NCBI RefSeq assembly: GCF_003010935.1
Contig: NZ_PGGN01000001.1
Span: 1,116,001 to 1,180,000 of the forward strand
DNA length: 64,000 bases
Direction: 5' to 3'
DNA from: Phyllobacterium endophyticum
Lineage (GTDB): Bacteria > Pseudomonadota > Alphaproteobacteria > Rhizobiales > Rhizobiaceae
Part shown: piece after piece, positions 17,047 to 24,595 of the stretch
How the letters are laid out: each line of letters starts with the position of its first letter
Numbering within the stretch: the first letter of the stretch is position 1
Made by a program: the position numbers and the translations under genes
The notes under the pieces: generated by a model
The model's database searches: none
What the model was told of the DNA's origin: nothing
The model's input: the letters and a program-made list of their open reading frames with translations, nothing else

Positions 17047-19071
17047 ATGAAGCTGACGGTTTTTGGAGAGGCAACTGTTAGTCTGGGTGGGCAACTCGTG
17101 CCCCGCATACCCGCGAACTTTTTGCGTATCGTCGTTTATCTGCTTCTCGAGAACCCCAATCATTCTGTCTCACGGGGCAAGCTTTCCCAGGTATTCTGGT
17201 CCGACACGGATCAGGCTCACGCTTCCATGAATTTGCGCCAGAGTCTGGCGCGCATCCGCAAGTTTCAGGAGCAATACGGCCTCAATCTTATCCAGGGCGA
17301 TGCATCCTATGTCTATCTGAACCTTTCACAGGTGAAGGCCGAGCTGCTCAGCATCGACCTGCTTGATTATCTTGAATATGCGCAGCTCGGCGATATCGAG
17401 TCCGTTCTCAGTCTCGCCAATCTCTATACCGGCGATGTGCTTGCTCAGAATGAGCCACAAAATTCCGATTTCGACGAATGGCTGGATATTCAGCGCGTCA
17501 AACTGCGCGATGATCTGACGGCGACACTGTTGAAAATGGTCAACCAGCCTGTTGGCGTCAGCATTGATGAAAAGCGCCAATGTGCCCGCAAGCTGATCGA
17601 GATCGATCCCTATCAGGAGGTCGGCTATCGCACGTTGATGCAGACCGCATCGCAACTTGGTTTGATCGCGAAGGTCGAGCGTACATTCCGCGAATGCGCA
17701 AAGAAGCTCCGTGACGACCTTGATGTCGATCCGGAAGAAGAGACCATCGAACTTTACCAGAAACTGCTGCCCAAACTTTCACCAGCGACAACGCGAGCCC
17801 TCATCCTGCCGCAGCCGGCTCCTCCGCTCGTTACCAATGGCGTCGAAATCCAGACCCCGCAATCGATCCTGGCGACGACCCAGCTCGAGCAGAACAAAAG
17901 GGCCGGCCTGCCGCGCGTCATGGTCCTTTATATGCCGCACAATGCAGCGGATCCGATGGAGCAACTTGCAGCCTCACTGGTAGACGATATCACCATCGGG
18001 CTTTGCCGACTGCGTACGCTCTCGGTTGTCGCACCCTATACGTCCAGGAGAGTGGTCACCGAATCTCCCATCGACAGTTTCGAAGGGCTGAATGCGCAAT
18101 TCGGCGTCAACTATGCCGTCGACAGCAAGATCGTGCGCCGCGACGGTTTCTGCTTCCTGTCGGTGAAATTGGTCGATGTTGCTACGCAGGAAATCGTCTG
18201 GGCCGAAAAGCAGAAGTTCGATTATGTCCTGCCCGAGCAGCAATACCGCCAGCTGTCGATCCGCATCATCCTCTCCGTCGTATCGGTCATCGAGAAGTCC
18301 GAACTCGACCGCTACAACAAGCTTTACCAGGATCCGAACGCTTACTACTGGTACCTTGTAGGCAAGAGAGAATTTGAAAAACTCGACGTTGCCAAACTCC
18401 GTCAGGCGCGGCAATCGTTCAAGAACGCCTTAACGGCGGCTCCTGACTTTGTGCCTGCACTGAGCGGTATCGCGCGAACAATGCAGCGAGAGTGGTTGGT
18501 ATTGGCGCGGAAGGACAAAGACATCCTGCTTGAGGGCGAACAAATCGCTAGGCATGCTGCACCGGCCGATCCGGATGATGAGCGGCCGTTGCGCGAACTT
18601 GGCACCATCAGTATGTATCTCGGCAAATTCGACGATAGCCTGGAATATTTCGACCAGGGCGAGTCAATTAATCCGCAGCATGCCGATCTCCTTGCAGACT
18701 ACGCGGACGCGCTCAATCATTACGGATACCTTGATCTTTCGCTCGAAAAAATTGAACAGGCGATAGCGCTCAACCCTCTGGCTCCGGACTATTATTACTG
18801 GGTCGGTGCTGGGACGCTTCACGATCTTGATCGTTATGAAGAAGCGATTGCCTTCATCCAGCGTATGCAAAACCCGCGTGCTGCAGCCCGGCCCATGGCC
18901 GCCTGTTGGGCCATGCTCGGTGAGCGGGAAAAGGCGAGTGAATGGAGACAACGATCTTTGGAAGACAATCCAGATTTCCGAGTCGGGGATTGGATCAAAA
19001 ATATGTCTCTCAGAATTCCCGAACAACGTCAAAAATATGAGGCGTCTCTGCGCGAAGCAGGATTCCAATAG
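17047..19071 (+). CDS. SARP/BTAD-domain transcriptional regulator with TPR C-terminus
   Basis: 674 aa. Residues 1-95 form a winged-helix OmpR-like DNA-binding domain (MKLTVFGEATVSLGGQLVPR, SVSRGKLSQVFWSD, SMNLRQSLARIRK). Residues about 100-245 are a bacterial transcriptional activation domain (DEWLDIQRVKLRDDLTATLL ... AKKLRDDLDVDPEEETIELY). Residues about 290-420 resemble the TolB/FlgO-like segment seen in CadC and adenylate-cyclase-linked regulators (MEQLAASLVDDITIGLCRL). From about 430 TPR-like helices follow (FDDSLEYFDQGESINPQHAD). It lies 35 nt before the first precursor gene on the same strand and may be co-transcribed with it. SARP proteins are classic activators of antibiotic clusters in actinomycetes; regulation of this RiPP block is inference. 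Confidence 0.85.
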   Translation: MKLTVFGEATVSLGGQLVPRIPANFLRIVVYLLLENPNHSVSRGKLSQVFWSDTDQAHASMNLRQSLARIRKFQEQYGLNLIQGDASYVYLNLSQVKAELLSIDLLDYLEYAQLGDIESVLSLANLYTGDVLAQNEPQNSDFDEWLDIQRVKLRDDLTATLLKMVNQPVGVSIDEKRQCARKLIEIDPYQEVGYRTLMQTASQLGLIAKVERTFRECAKKLRDDLDVDPEEETIELYQKLLPKLSPATTRALILPQPAPPLVTNGVEIQTPQSILATTQLEQNKRAGLPRVMVLYMPHNAADPMEQLAASLVDDITIGLCRLRTLSVVAPYTSRRVVTESPIDSFEGLNAQFGVNYAVDSKIVRRDGFCFLSVKLVDVATQEIVWAEKQKFDYVLPEQQYRQLSIRIILSVVSVIEKSELDRYNKLYQDPNAYYWYLVGKREFEKLDVAKLRQARQSFKNALTAAPDFVPALSGIARTMQREWLVLARKDKDILLEGEQIARHAAPADPDDERPLRELGTISMYLGKFDDSLEYFDQGESINPQHADLLADYADALNHYGYLDLSLEKIEQAIALNPLAPDYYYWVGAGTLHDLDRYEEAIAFIQRMQNPRAAARPMAACWAMLGEREKASEWRQRSLEDNPDFRVGDWIKNMSLRIPEQRQKYEASLREAGFQ

Positions 19072-19106
19072 TTCTCAGTTCCAATCTCATCAAAGGACCC
19101 ATCTGC

Positions 19107-19349
19107 ATGGCGAAGTATTTCATTGTCGGCGAAGCCGGAAAAGACGAACTGTGGTTGGTTGATGTACAGAGTAAGAGTGTCGAACAACTGACGGATGCCG
19201 ATCTCCAGGGTTCCGATTTTTTTAAGGACGTCAAAGAGGCGCGAAAAAATGGGGTGTCGGTAGTTAAGGGAATAAATATTGCTGTTGCTACGGACAGTCG
19301 GTCGGCGGCTGATACTAAAATGCACTCTAACGGACCTGACAAAAAATAA
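19107..19349 (+). CDS. Putative RiPP precursor A, single core motif
   Basis: 80 aa. The N-terminus (YFIVGEAGKDELWLVD then SKSVEQL) is clearly related to that of the next small protein (YIMNDPETNALWLVD then TQTVEPL), which suggests a shared leader recognised by one enzyme. The C-terminus SRSAADTKMHSNGPDKK aligns with the first repeat of the larger protein, SRSDAADRAHSSG, giving a single degenerate core motif with His at 73. No cysteine, signal peptide or membrane segment. AAAGGA lies upstream of the ATG. Function as a RiPP substrate is inferred from homology to the repeat protein and proximity to YcaO and TfuA genes. Confidence 0.7.
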   Translation: MAKYFIVGEAGKDELWLVDVQSKSVEQLTDADLQGSDFFKDVKEARKNGVSVVKGINIAVATDSRSAADTKMHSNGPDKK

Positions 19350-19461
19350 AAACAAACTAAAATACGAGCGGAAAACAAGATGAGACAATTCTTTTCTTGA
19401 TCTAAAATAGAATCGTCATACGTTCGCCATGTGGGCTCTCCTTCATAGAAAGGTTATTCGC

Positions 19462-20001
19462 ATGGCAACGTTTTACATCATGAATGATCCAGAAACGAAC
19501 GCGCTTTGGCTCGTTGATTCGGAAACTCAAACGGTCGAGCCTCTCGATCGTGATTTAATTGCTTCATCGGGACTGGCTGGCACTGAATTCATTGATTCGA
19601 TTGCCAATCGACCCGGAAATATCTTTGCTGCCGATGCAAGCCGGAGTGACGCTGCTGATCGCGCTCATTCTAGCGGTATGGTGATGACGGCGGGCAGGCG
19701 GAATGATCCGTCGGACCGTGCGCATTTCTTTGGCCCTGCATCGAAAGAAGCAGATATCGTTGTAACAATGAAGGCACGGGATGAAACATCCGATCGTGCA
19801 CACTCCAGCAGCCCGGTTCTGTTCAGTGGCTATCGCAGCAATCCATCGGAGCGTGCACATTCCGCCGGTCCGGTTGTGGACAGCGTGTATCGCAGCAATC
19901 CATCTGAACGGGCGCATTCTGCCGGTCCGGTTGTGGCTAGTGGGTACCGCACCAATCCGTCGGAAAGGGCGCATTCCGCTGGTCCCGCGGCACTAAACTA
20001 A
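19462..20001 (+). CDS. Putative RiPP precursor B with six RAHS-type core repeats
   Basis: 179 aa from the ATG at 19462 (AAGG upstream; an in-frame start at 19429 adds residues not shared with the sister gene). Residues 1-55 are leader-like, with NALWLVDSETQTVEPL shared in pattern with the upstream small protein. From residue 66 six motifs follow: DRAHSSG, DRAHFFG, DRAHSSS and three identical SERAHSAGP, with RAH at 67, 87, 112, 131, 150 and 169; the last three periods are exactly 19 aa, joined by linkers such as VYRSNP. No Cys occurs in the whole protein, so Ser, Thr, His or the backbone would have to be modified. The YcaO gene begins 76 nt downstream. Interpretation as a multi-core RiPP precursor, like thiovarsolin-type repeats, is inference. 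Confidence 0.78.
   Translation: MATFYIMNDPETNALWLVDSETQTVEPLDRDLIASSGLAGTEFIDSIANRPGNIFAADASRSDAADRAHSSGMVMTAGRRNDPSDRAHFFGPASKEADIVVTMKARDETSDRAHSSSPVLFSGYRSNPSERAHSAGPVVDSVYRSNPSERAHSAGPVVASGYRTNPSERAHSAGPAALN
19657..19986 (+). repeat. Tandem coding repeats, consensus (S)(D/E)RAHS(A/S)GP
   Basis: Six in-frame copies encode the core motif. The last three units are 57 nt apart. Amino acids of SERAHSAGP are identical in the last three copies while many codons differ at synonymous positions (for example Arg CGT, CGG, AGG; Glu GAG, GAA, GAA; Pro CCG, CCG, CCC), so the repeats are not a recent duplication and the peptide is under constraint. Confidence 0.9.
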
Positions 20002-20077
20002 ATACTGTTGCAAGCGCGTTATCCAGCATTTGGATAGTTTGCAATAAATGCGTGTTTTACGGCCCGATGGAGTGGCA

Positions 20078-21334
20078 ATGAAACCATTGGCCGAGCTTCC
20101 GGTTCTTGACCGGCTGGCGGCAGACGAAGCGAACCTTCGTTCTGCTTTCCGCCCGGGAGAACCGTCGTCGACAAGACTGATTGATGCGGACGAAACCGTC
20201 AGCCGGTTGCGGCCGCACTTTCCCCGTTTGGGCATCGTCCGGATGGCCGAGGTGACCGGCCTTGACCGGATCGGCATTCCCGTGTGGATGGCCGTGCGTC
20301 CTAACAGTCGCACATTGGCCGTCAGCCAGGGCAAAGGCATCAGCGCCGCCCATGCCCGCGCTTCCGCCGTGATGGAAGCCGCCGAAATCGCCATTGCCGA
20401 AGATATCCCACTCGCTTCCTTTGCCGCCAGCCGCCGCGAGTTACTCGACGCCGGCCACGATGTATTTGACGGGCGTATGCTGTTGATGCGCGGCGCGGAC
20501 GAGGCGGGAGCCGATGAAAACGATTATTGGCTCGAAGGCTTCGACCTTTTGAAACAACAGCCGGTTTTTGTACCGCGTGAACTTGTCTCACTCGATTTCA
20601 CCTCGGCACGGCAATCCTGGCATTATTGCCAGTCGACCGATGGCCTTGCCTCGGGCAATTGCCTGCTGGAAGCAGTCATTCACGGATTGTGCGAGCGTGT
20701 CGAGCGCGATGCGACCGAGTTATGGCGCTTTCAACGCGACGCCGGTGTGCAGGCACATTGCGTCGATCCGGCTGTATTCGGCGATAGCGGCATAGACTGG
20801 CTGGCCGAGCGGATCGCCGCGGCAAATTTCGTTCTGCGGCTGTTCAATGTGACGTCGGATATTGGCCTGCCGGTCTTCATGGCGACGATCAGCCCGGCGA
20901 CACAGCATGGTACTTATCTGCATTTCGATCTTGCCGCTGGCTACGGCTGCCATTTGTCGCCGCGCGTTGCAGCGATGCGAGCCATAACCGAAGCGGCACA
21001 GACACGTATCACCAATATTTCCGGTGCGCGCGATGATTTCGACCCCTCCGAATATGCGCAGCGCCTTGCGCCGGATCTCGGTGTCTATATCCATGCCGAG
21101 CCAAGGGATCACTGGCGGTTCGACGAGCCAGAACCAGAGAATCGCGCCAGCCTTGAAACTTATCTTGAGCCCTTGCGCCGGCGAGGCATCGCAAGCGTCG
21201 TTGTCGTTCCGATGGGCGGTGAGGATTACGGCATGTCGGTCTGCCGTGTTTTGGTCAACGAACTCGAGAGTCCGGCCGGCATTCGCAAGCATCGGTTTGG
21301 CGGGCGTGCGCTCAACGCCATGCTCCGGCAATAG
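20078..21334 (+). CDS. YcaO-domain peptide-modifying enzyme
   Basis: 418 aa. YcaO enzymes use ATP to activate a peptide amide, giving azolines, amidines or, with TfuA, thioamides. Characteristic pieces: QGKGISAAHARASAVMEAAE (84-103) with the ATP/Mg-binding glutamates, and TDGLASGNCLLEAVIHGLCE (187-206) followed by RVERDA. The ATG at 20078 is chosen over 20048 because GGAG lies 5 nt upstream of it. The C-terminus is not Pro-rich, so it is unlike the azoline-forming E. coli-type or LAP enzymes with PxPxP ends. No E1-like or ocin-ThiF partner is seen; TfuA follows 9 nt later, which points to the thioamide-forming subgroup. Confidence 0.93.
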   Translation: MKPLAELPVLDRLAADEANLRSAFRPGEPSSTRLIDADETVSRLRPHFPRLGIVRMAEVTGLDRIGIPVWMAVRPNSRTLAVSQGKGISAAHARASAVMEAAEIAIAEDIPLASFAASRRELLDAGHDVFDGRMLLMRGADEAGADENDYWLEGFDLLKQQPVFVPRELVSLDFTSARQSWHYCQSTDGLASGNCLLEAVIHGLCERVERDATELWRFQRDAGVQAHCVDPAVFGDSGIDWLAERIAAANFVLRLFNVTSDIGLPVFMATISPATQHGTYLHFDLAAGYGCHLSPRVAAMRAITEAAQTRITNISGARDDFDPSEYAQRLAPDLGVYIHAEPRDHWRFDEPEPENRASLETYLEPLRRRGIASVVVVPMGGEDYGMSVCRVLVNELESPAGIRKHRFGGRALNAMLRQ

Positions 21335-21343
21335 GGGCGGGCG

Positions 21344-22084
21344 ATGAAGATCCTGTTTGCGGGCCCAAGTCTTTCTGGAACGGAATTTGTCCCTGTGCGA
21401 GGCGGTGAAGATCGCGTGCTGCCGGAACATGATTTGACCTGCCGCGGCCCCGCCAAATGCGGTGATATCACCCATGCAGTAGATCAGGGCTTCCGCGCCA
21501 TCGGACTGGTCGACGGGCGGTTTGAAGACGTCGCCGCAGTTTGGCACAAGGAGATACTTTACGCCTTGTCACGCGGCGTCGCTGTCTATGGCGCGGCCAG
21601 CATGGGCGCTTTGCGCGCCGCCGAGTGCCATCCATTTGGCATGATCGGTATCGGCGAAGTATTCGAGCGCTATGCCTTCGGAGGGTTGGAGGACGATGCT
21701 GCGGTTGCGCAGGTCCATGCGCCCGCCGAGTTTGGCTATCTTGCTTTTAGCGAGGCGATGGTCACTGTCGATGCGAGCCTCGATGCGGCATTTGCCGCTG
21801 GCTCGATCACCGCCGAGGAACGCCAGCTGATTCGTATTCGCGCTGATCGCGTATTCTTCAAGGAACGTACGTGGCAGCGGGTTTTCGATGCCGTCTCGGT
21901 TGAGGTGGACCAGGCAGCCGAGCGACTGAAACCGTACATCAGGAATATCAAGCGGCAGGATGCCCAGTCGCTGCTCGATGTCTTGCTGAACAACCCGGAC
22001 GCAGTTGCGCTCACAAAGCCGGCCGCTGATTTTGCTGACTGGCAGTTCAATGAAACGTCCCAGTGGGGCAAGCTCCGGCTCTGA
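21344..22084 (+). CDS. TfuA-like protein
   Basis: 246 aa. TfuA-like core: MKILFAGPSLSGTEF at the N-terminus, AVDQGFRAIGLVDGRFEDVA, KEILYALSRGVAVYGAASMG, ALRAAECHPFGMIGIGEVFE and GLEDDAAVAQVHAP. TfuA proteins are the usual partners of YcaO enzymes in trifolitoxin, thioviridamide-type and methanogen McrA thioglycine systems, where they are thought to deliver sulfur or allosterically support thioamidation. The gene lies 9 nt after the YcaO gene, so both are surely one operon. It is the last gene of the block on this strand; no transporter or peptidase follows. Confidence 0.92.
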   Translation: MKILFAGPSLSGTEFVPVRGGEDRVLPEHDLTCRGPAKCGDITHAVDQGFRAIGLVDGRFEDVAAVWHKEILYALSRGVAVYGAASMGALRAAECHPFGMIGIGEVFERYAFGGLEDDAAVAQVHAPAEFGYLAFSEAMVTVDASLDAAFAAGSITAEERQLIRIRADRVFFKERTWQRVFDAVSVEVDQAAERLKPYIRNIKRQDAQSLLDVLLNNPDAVALTKPAADFADWQFNETSQWGKLRL

Positions 22085-22168
22085 ATCGAACGAATTGCTC
22101 GTTCTAATTGCGCCTAGTTCCTTTTAATTACGTGACTCTGTGGAAAAAAGCTCAAAAACCGCCTTTGA

Positions 22169-22185
22169 GTCACGCTTGCGTAACG
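22169..22185 (+). promoter_or_regulatory. Direct-repeat operator GTCACG-N6-TAACG, site 3
   Basis: GTCACG at 22169 and TAACG at 22181 keep the 11-bp period with one mismatch. Exactly 8 nt downstream is CATAAC (22194-22199), a -10-like hexamer, which would start transcription near 22206 and feed the hairpin RNA that follows. Confidence 0.55.
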
Positions 22186-22205
22186 GGTTGAAACATAACC
22201 TCATC

Positions 22206-22437
22206 ATGTGGTCGCAAGTTTAACGCATGAAAACAAAACAAAAAACATTCAAGCGTGTGTGGGAGCAAGCGGGCAGTCAGTGGGGGACCTACGCCGAAGT
22301 TCTGAAAATTCTATTAACAGTAAGTCAGAATTTCGGCGTAGCACTGACCCAAGTAGGGGGTTTAGTTAGTAAACAAAGTTCAGAAAACGACAGGCAAAAG
22401 CCAAAGATTACGCGCCCTCTGGGGCGCGTTTTTTCTT
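22206..22437 (+). ncRNA. Candidate small RNA with long hairpin
   Basis: A promoter-like element and an intrinsic terminator bracket about 230 nt. In it, 22289-22305 pairs with 22325-22341 (17 bp, one mismatch), and the stem is extended by 22276-22282 pairing with 22342-22348 across a 6-nt bulge; the loop is 19 nt. A reading frame from 22227 has no stop before the terminator, so a terminated transcript could not encode a complete protein. This favours a structured RNA. The family is not recognised; the exact 5' end is inferred. Confidence 0.6.
22411..22437 (+). terminator. Intrinsic terminator of the candidate small RNA
   Basis: Perfect 7-bp GC stem CGCGCCC / GGGCGCG with TCTG loop, followed by six T residues on the plus strand. 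No T-run follows it on the minus strand. Confidence 0.9.
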
Positions 22438-22456
22438 GTCGGATGCTTCAGTTTGT

Positions 22457-22714
22457 TCAGCCGGTTTCGCTTGGGCGCTCGCTTCCGTCATCATCTTCAT
22501 CGTCGCCGGCGGCAAGCCATTGGTCCAGAATCGCGACCGACATCGGACCGAGATTGGGTATCAGTGTCAGGTCGAGCTGCCGCGCCCATGCGCGTTCAGG
22601 CTCCCAGTCAGGCGGCATGTTCCATGGTGTCCCGCCAAACTCAATCCACAGTGCATTGACGATCCGCGAATGCACGGTCTTTGAGGGACAGAATGTCTGT
22701 AGGCGATTTCGCAT
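22457..22714 (-). CDS. Small protein with helix-hairpin-helix-like segment
   Basis: 85 aa, acidic tail (GDDEDDDGSE). AAGGG lies 5 nt before the ATG, a good ribosome-binding site. Residues 45-69 (RQLDLTLIPNLGPMSVAILD) resemble a helix-hairpin-helix of the kind found in the C-terminal domain of RNA polymerase alpha or in small DNA-binding proteins; this is a pattern impression, not an established homology. It faces the candidate small RNA convergently, with only the terminator between them. No family name can be given. Confidence 0.55.
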   Translation of the reverse strand: MRNRLQTFCPSKTVHSRIVNALWIEFGGTPWNMPPDWEPERAWARQLDLTLIPNLGPMSVAILDQWLAAGDDEDDDGSERPSETG

Positions 22715-22783
22715 AAATACCCTTGGGCAAATGTTGCATGAGATTGCATTGTTCCTGTTGTCTGGTCTCGGGCAGGACCGGCG

Positions 22784-22999
22784 CTATGGCCGGCAACTGC
22801 TCTCTACCTGGTAACCGGCTATGCAACGGAGAAACTCTTTGCCACGCGTGGCCAGAAGAATTCTGGCCAATGCCGGGAACTGGACCGAGAGCCCGGCAAT
22901 CGCAGGGATAACAGGCATCACCGTCCCGTAGAGAAGGCTGCCTGTTCCCGCTGTGTTTTTTCTCCGCCGTTCGCTCAGCGGTTCTTTTCTGTACGGCAT
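22784..22999 (-). CDS. Doubtful small membrane-type reading frame
   Basis: 71 aa with a basic N-terminus (PYRKEPLSERRRKN) and one hydrophobic stretch (SLLYGTVMPVIPAIAGL). The ribosome-binding site is poor, overlapping frames of similar length exist, and the protein resembles nothing I know. It may be chance or a decayed gene; it is recorded because the 22.7-23.7 kb stretch otherwise has no gene. Confidence 0.22.
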   Translation of the reverse strand: MPYRKEPLSERRRKNTAGTGSLLYGTVMPVIPAIAGLSVQFPALARILLATRGKEFLRCIAGYQVESSCRP

Positions 23000-23702
23000 C
23001 ACTCGGGCCCCCCAATGACCCCATTCACCAACGTCTTGCCTCTGCGATATCAGAAGATGCCTGTGGCCTACTTCCAAGATCGTGGTTATATGCCATATAA
23101 CCTGCGCTCCTCTGATCGCACCGAGACTTGACCATAGCTCAAATACAATACAAACGCTGCCTTGTCTTAAACTACTCGATTTATATTTGCAGTTATTCTT
23201 GGTATTGCATATTTTTTGATTCGATTTTTGCAAATAAGTTATAGTATATTGACTTTTCGTCAATAATTAAAATTGATTAACAGTACTATAGAATCCATAG
23301 TAATTATTGTTGTAGCTCTGGAATCGGAGGTTTCGCCTTATCGGGAGAGTGTCTGCTTCGTGGCGTTCTTTGACTGCACCCTGGGAGGCAAGCGAGCCGG
23401 CGGCTAGTCGAACTATGCCGCACCATAGCCAATTCTCAATATTCTGTAGCAATATGAACGATGAGATCGATCTCGAGCGTCGATGCGAGTATCAAACGAA
23501 AGAAGAAACCGGAGAAGTTCGCGACCATCATCTTTGGCCGTCATATGGATGAACAGCATGCATCAACCAAGTTCATGCGACGCCGCTGCTCCCGAACATT
23601 TTGTAAATACAATGATTATGGGTCAGGGCAGACGTGCGCAGTAAGCAGGAGATGGCTCGACTCGCACTCACGGCAGGTGTTTGCTTGACGGACAAAACGC
23701 TG
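23000..23702. other. Gene-poor, A+T-rich stretch
   Basis: About 700 nt without a credible gene. 23100-23330 is strikingly A+T-rich compared with the rest of the window and contains a TTGAC-TTTTC-GTCAA inverted repeat near 23251. Short frames on both strands lack ribosome-binding sites and family-like composition. This could be a remnant of transferred DNA or a regulatory region. Confidence 0.4.
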
Positions 23703-23727
23703 GACGAGCACCGGTTCGGTGCTCGTC
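23703..23727 (-). terminator. Probable terminator of LuxR-type paralog B
   Basis: Perfect 10-bp stem GACGAGCACC / GGTGCTCGTC with a 5-nt loop, about 47 nt past the stop of the minus-strand LuxR-type gene. On the minus strand it is followed shortly by GTTTTG. Confidence 0.6.
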
Positions 23728-23773
23728 AGTTGTTGATAAAGGCCACTGGCAAACTGTCGTTGCCCACGGTTGA

Positions 23774-24595
23774 TTATACGGCCCGGGCCAAGTCTGGCGA
23801 GCCGTCCATGCGGCTCATCCCGGTACCGTACGCTTTAAAAGGGGGCTGGTACGCCTCCTGGTCCATGCTATTGCGGTACACCGCCGCGGCCTGCGTACGG
23901 TTGTGAACGCGGAGCTTGCGAATAAGGTTGTGCACATGAACCTTGACCGTATGCTCGGAAAGCGACAGGCGGTCTGCAATGATCTTGTTCTGCAAGCCTT
24001 CGGAGAGCAGTTCCAGGATTTGGGTTTCGCGCAGCGTCAACGTCTTTATCTGCTTGCCGACTCCCGAATTGTTCTTTGCCTGATTGCCGAAGCCGTGTCC
24101 TTGAGCACCCTGCATGCCGTTCGAGTTCTTTTCGATCGAGCGCATGATCGCTGATGGATAATATTCGCCGCCATTCAGCAGAAGCCAGATAACGGCAAGC
24201 CAGATATCAAGCTTGAGGCTAAAAGGAAGAAGACCCTGAACCTGGCGACTGTCGAAAAGGCTGTTCAGTTCCTGTACGCCAGCGTTGTTTTCGTCGATCA
24301 TCATTGTGATCGATGCGCCTGGGAAGCGCTTTTTGAAACGTGTGACGCATTCGGCCGGATCGGCAACGAAGCTGCTATGGACGAGGACTAGACCGATATC
24401 ATTGTCAAAGTCGTCTACCTCCACGAACTTGCTGGACAGATGAACGTCAATGTCAGGAAATGTTCGCTCTAGAGACTGAACCAGGCCCTGAAATACTACT
24501 CCTGATTCGGCATAGATGAAGATGCCGCTTTTGAATTTTGATTCTCCGGCTATTTTGGATGCATAATGATTATGGTCAGGTGTTGTTCCACTCAT
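23774..24595 (-). CDS. LuxR-type regulator, paralog B
   Basis: 273 aa. It is collinear with and very similar to the gene at 15512: FKSGIFIYAESGVVFQGLVQ, then MMIDENNAG, QGLLPFSLKLDIWLAVIWLL, and the LuxR HTH LTLRETQILELLSEGLQNKI and EHTVKVHVHNLIRKLR. The receiver-like domain again has no obvious phospho-acceptor Asp (IGLVLVHSSF). GGGA lies upstream of the ATG. The two paralogs point toward each other and enclose the SARP/RiPP block. A direct-repeat operator lies about 155 nt upstream, in the same relative orientation as for paralog A. Confidence 0.85.
   Translation of the reverse strand: MSGTTPDHNHYASKIAGESKFKSGIFIYAESGVVFQGLVQSLERTFPDIDVHLSSKFVEVDDFDNDIGLVLVHSSFVADPAECVTRFKKRFPGASITMMIDENNAGVQELNSLFDSRQVQGLLPFSLKLDIWLAVIWLLLNGGEYYPSAIMRSIEKNSNGMQGAQGHGFGNQAKNNSGVGKQIKTLTLRETQILELLSEGLQNKIIADRLSLSEHTVKVHVHNLIRKLRVHNRTQAAAVYRNSMDQEAYQPPFKAYGTGMSRMDGSPDLARAV

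Noticed and set aside
19657-19986. Possibility of a CRISPR array
   Set aside because: The periodicity is in frame with a protein and copies differ at synonymous sites; there are no constant repeats with variable spacers and no cas genes.
22227-22814. Plus-strand frame starting inside the candidate small RNA
   Set aside because: It reads through a strong intrinsic terminator and then antisense through the small gene at 22457; a terminated message would have no stop codon.
23267-23452. 61-codon minus-strand frame in the A+T-rich region
   Set aside because: No ribosome-binding site and Asn/Tyr-rich end; probably chance.
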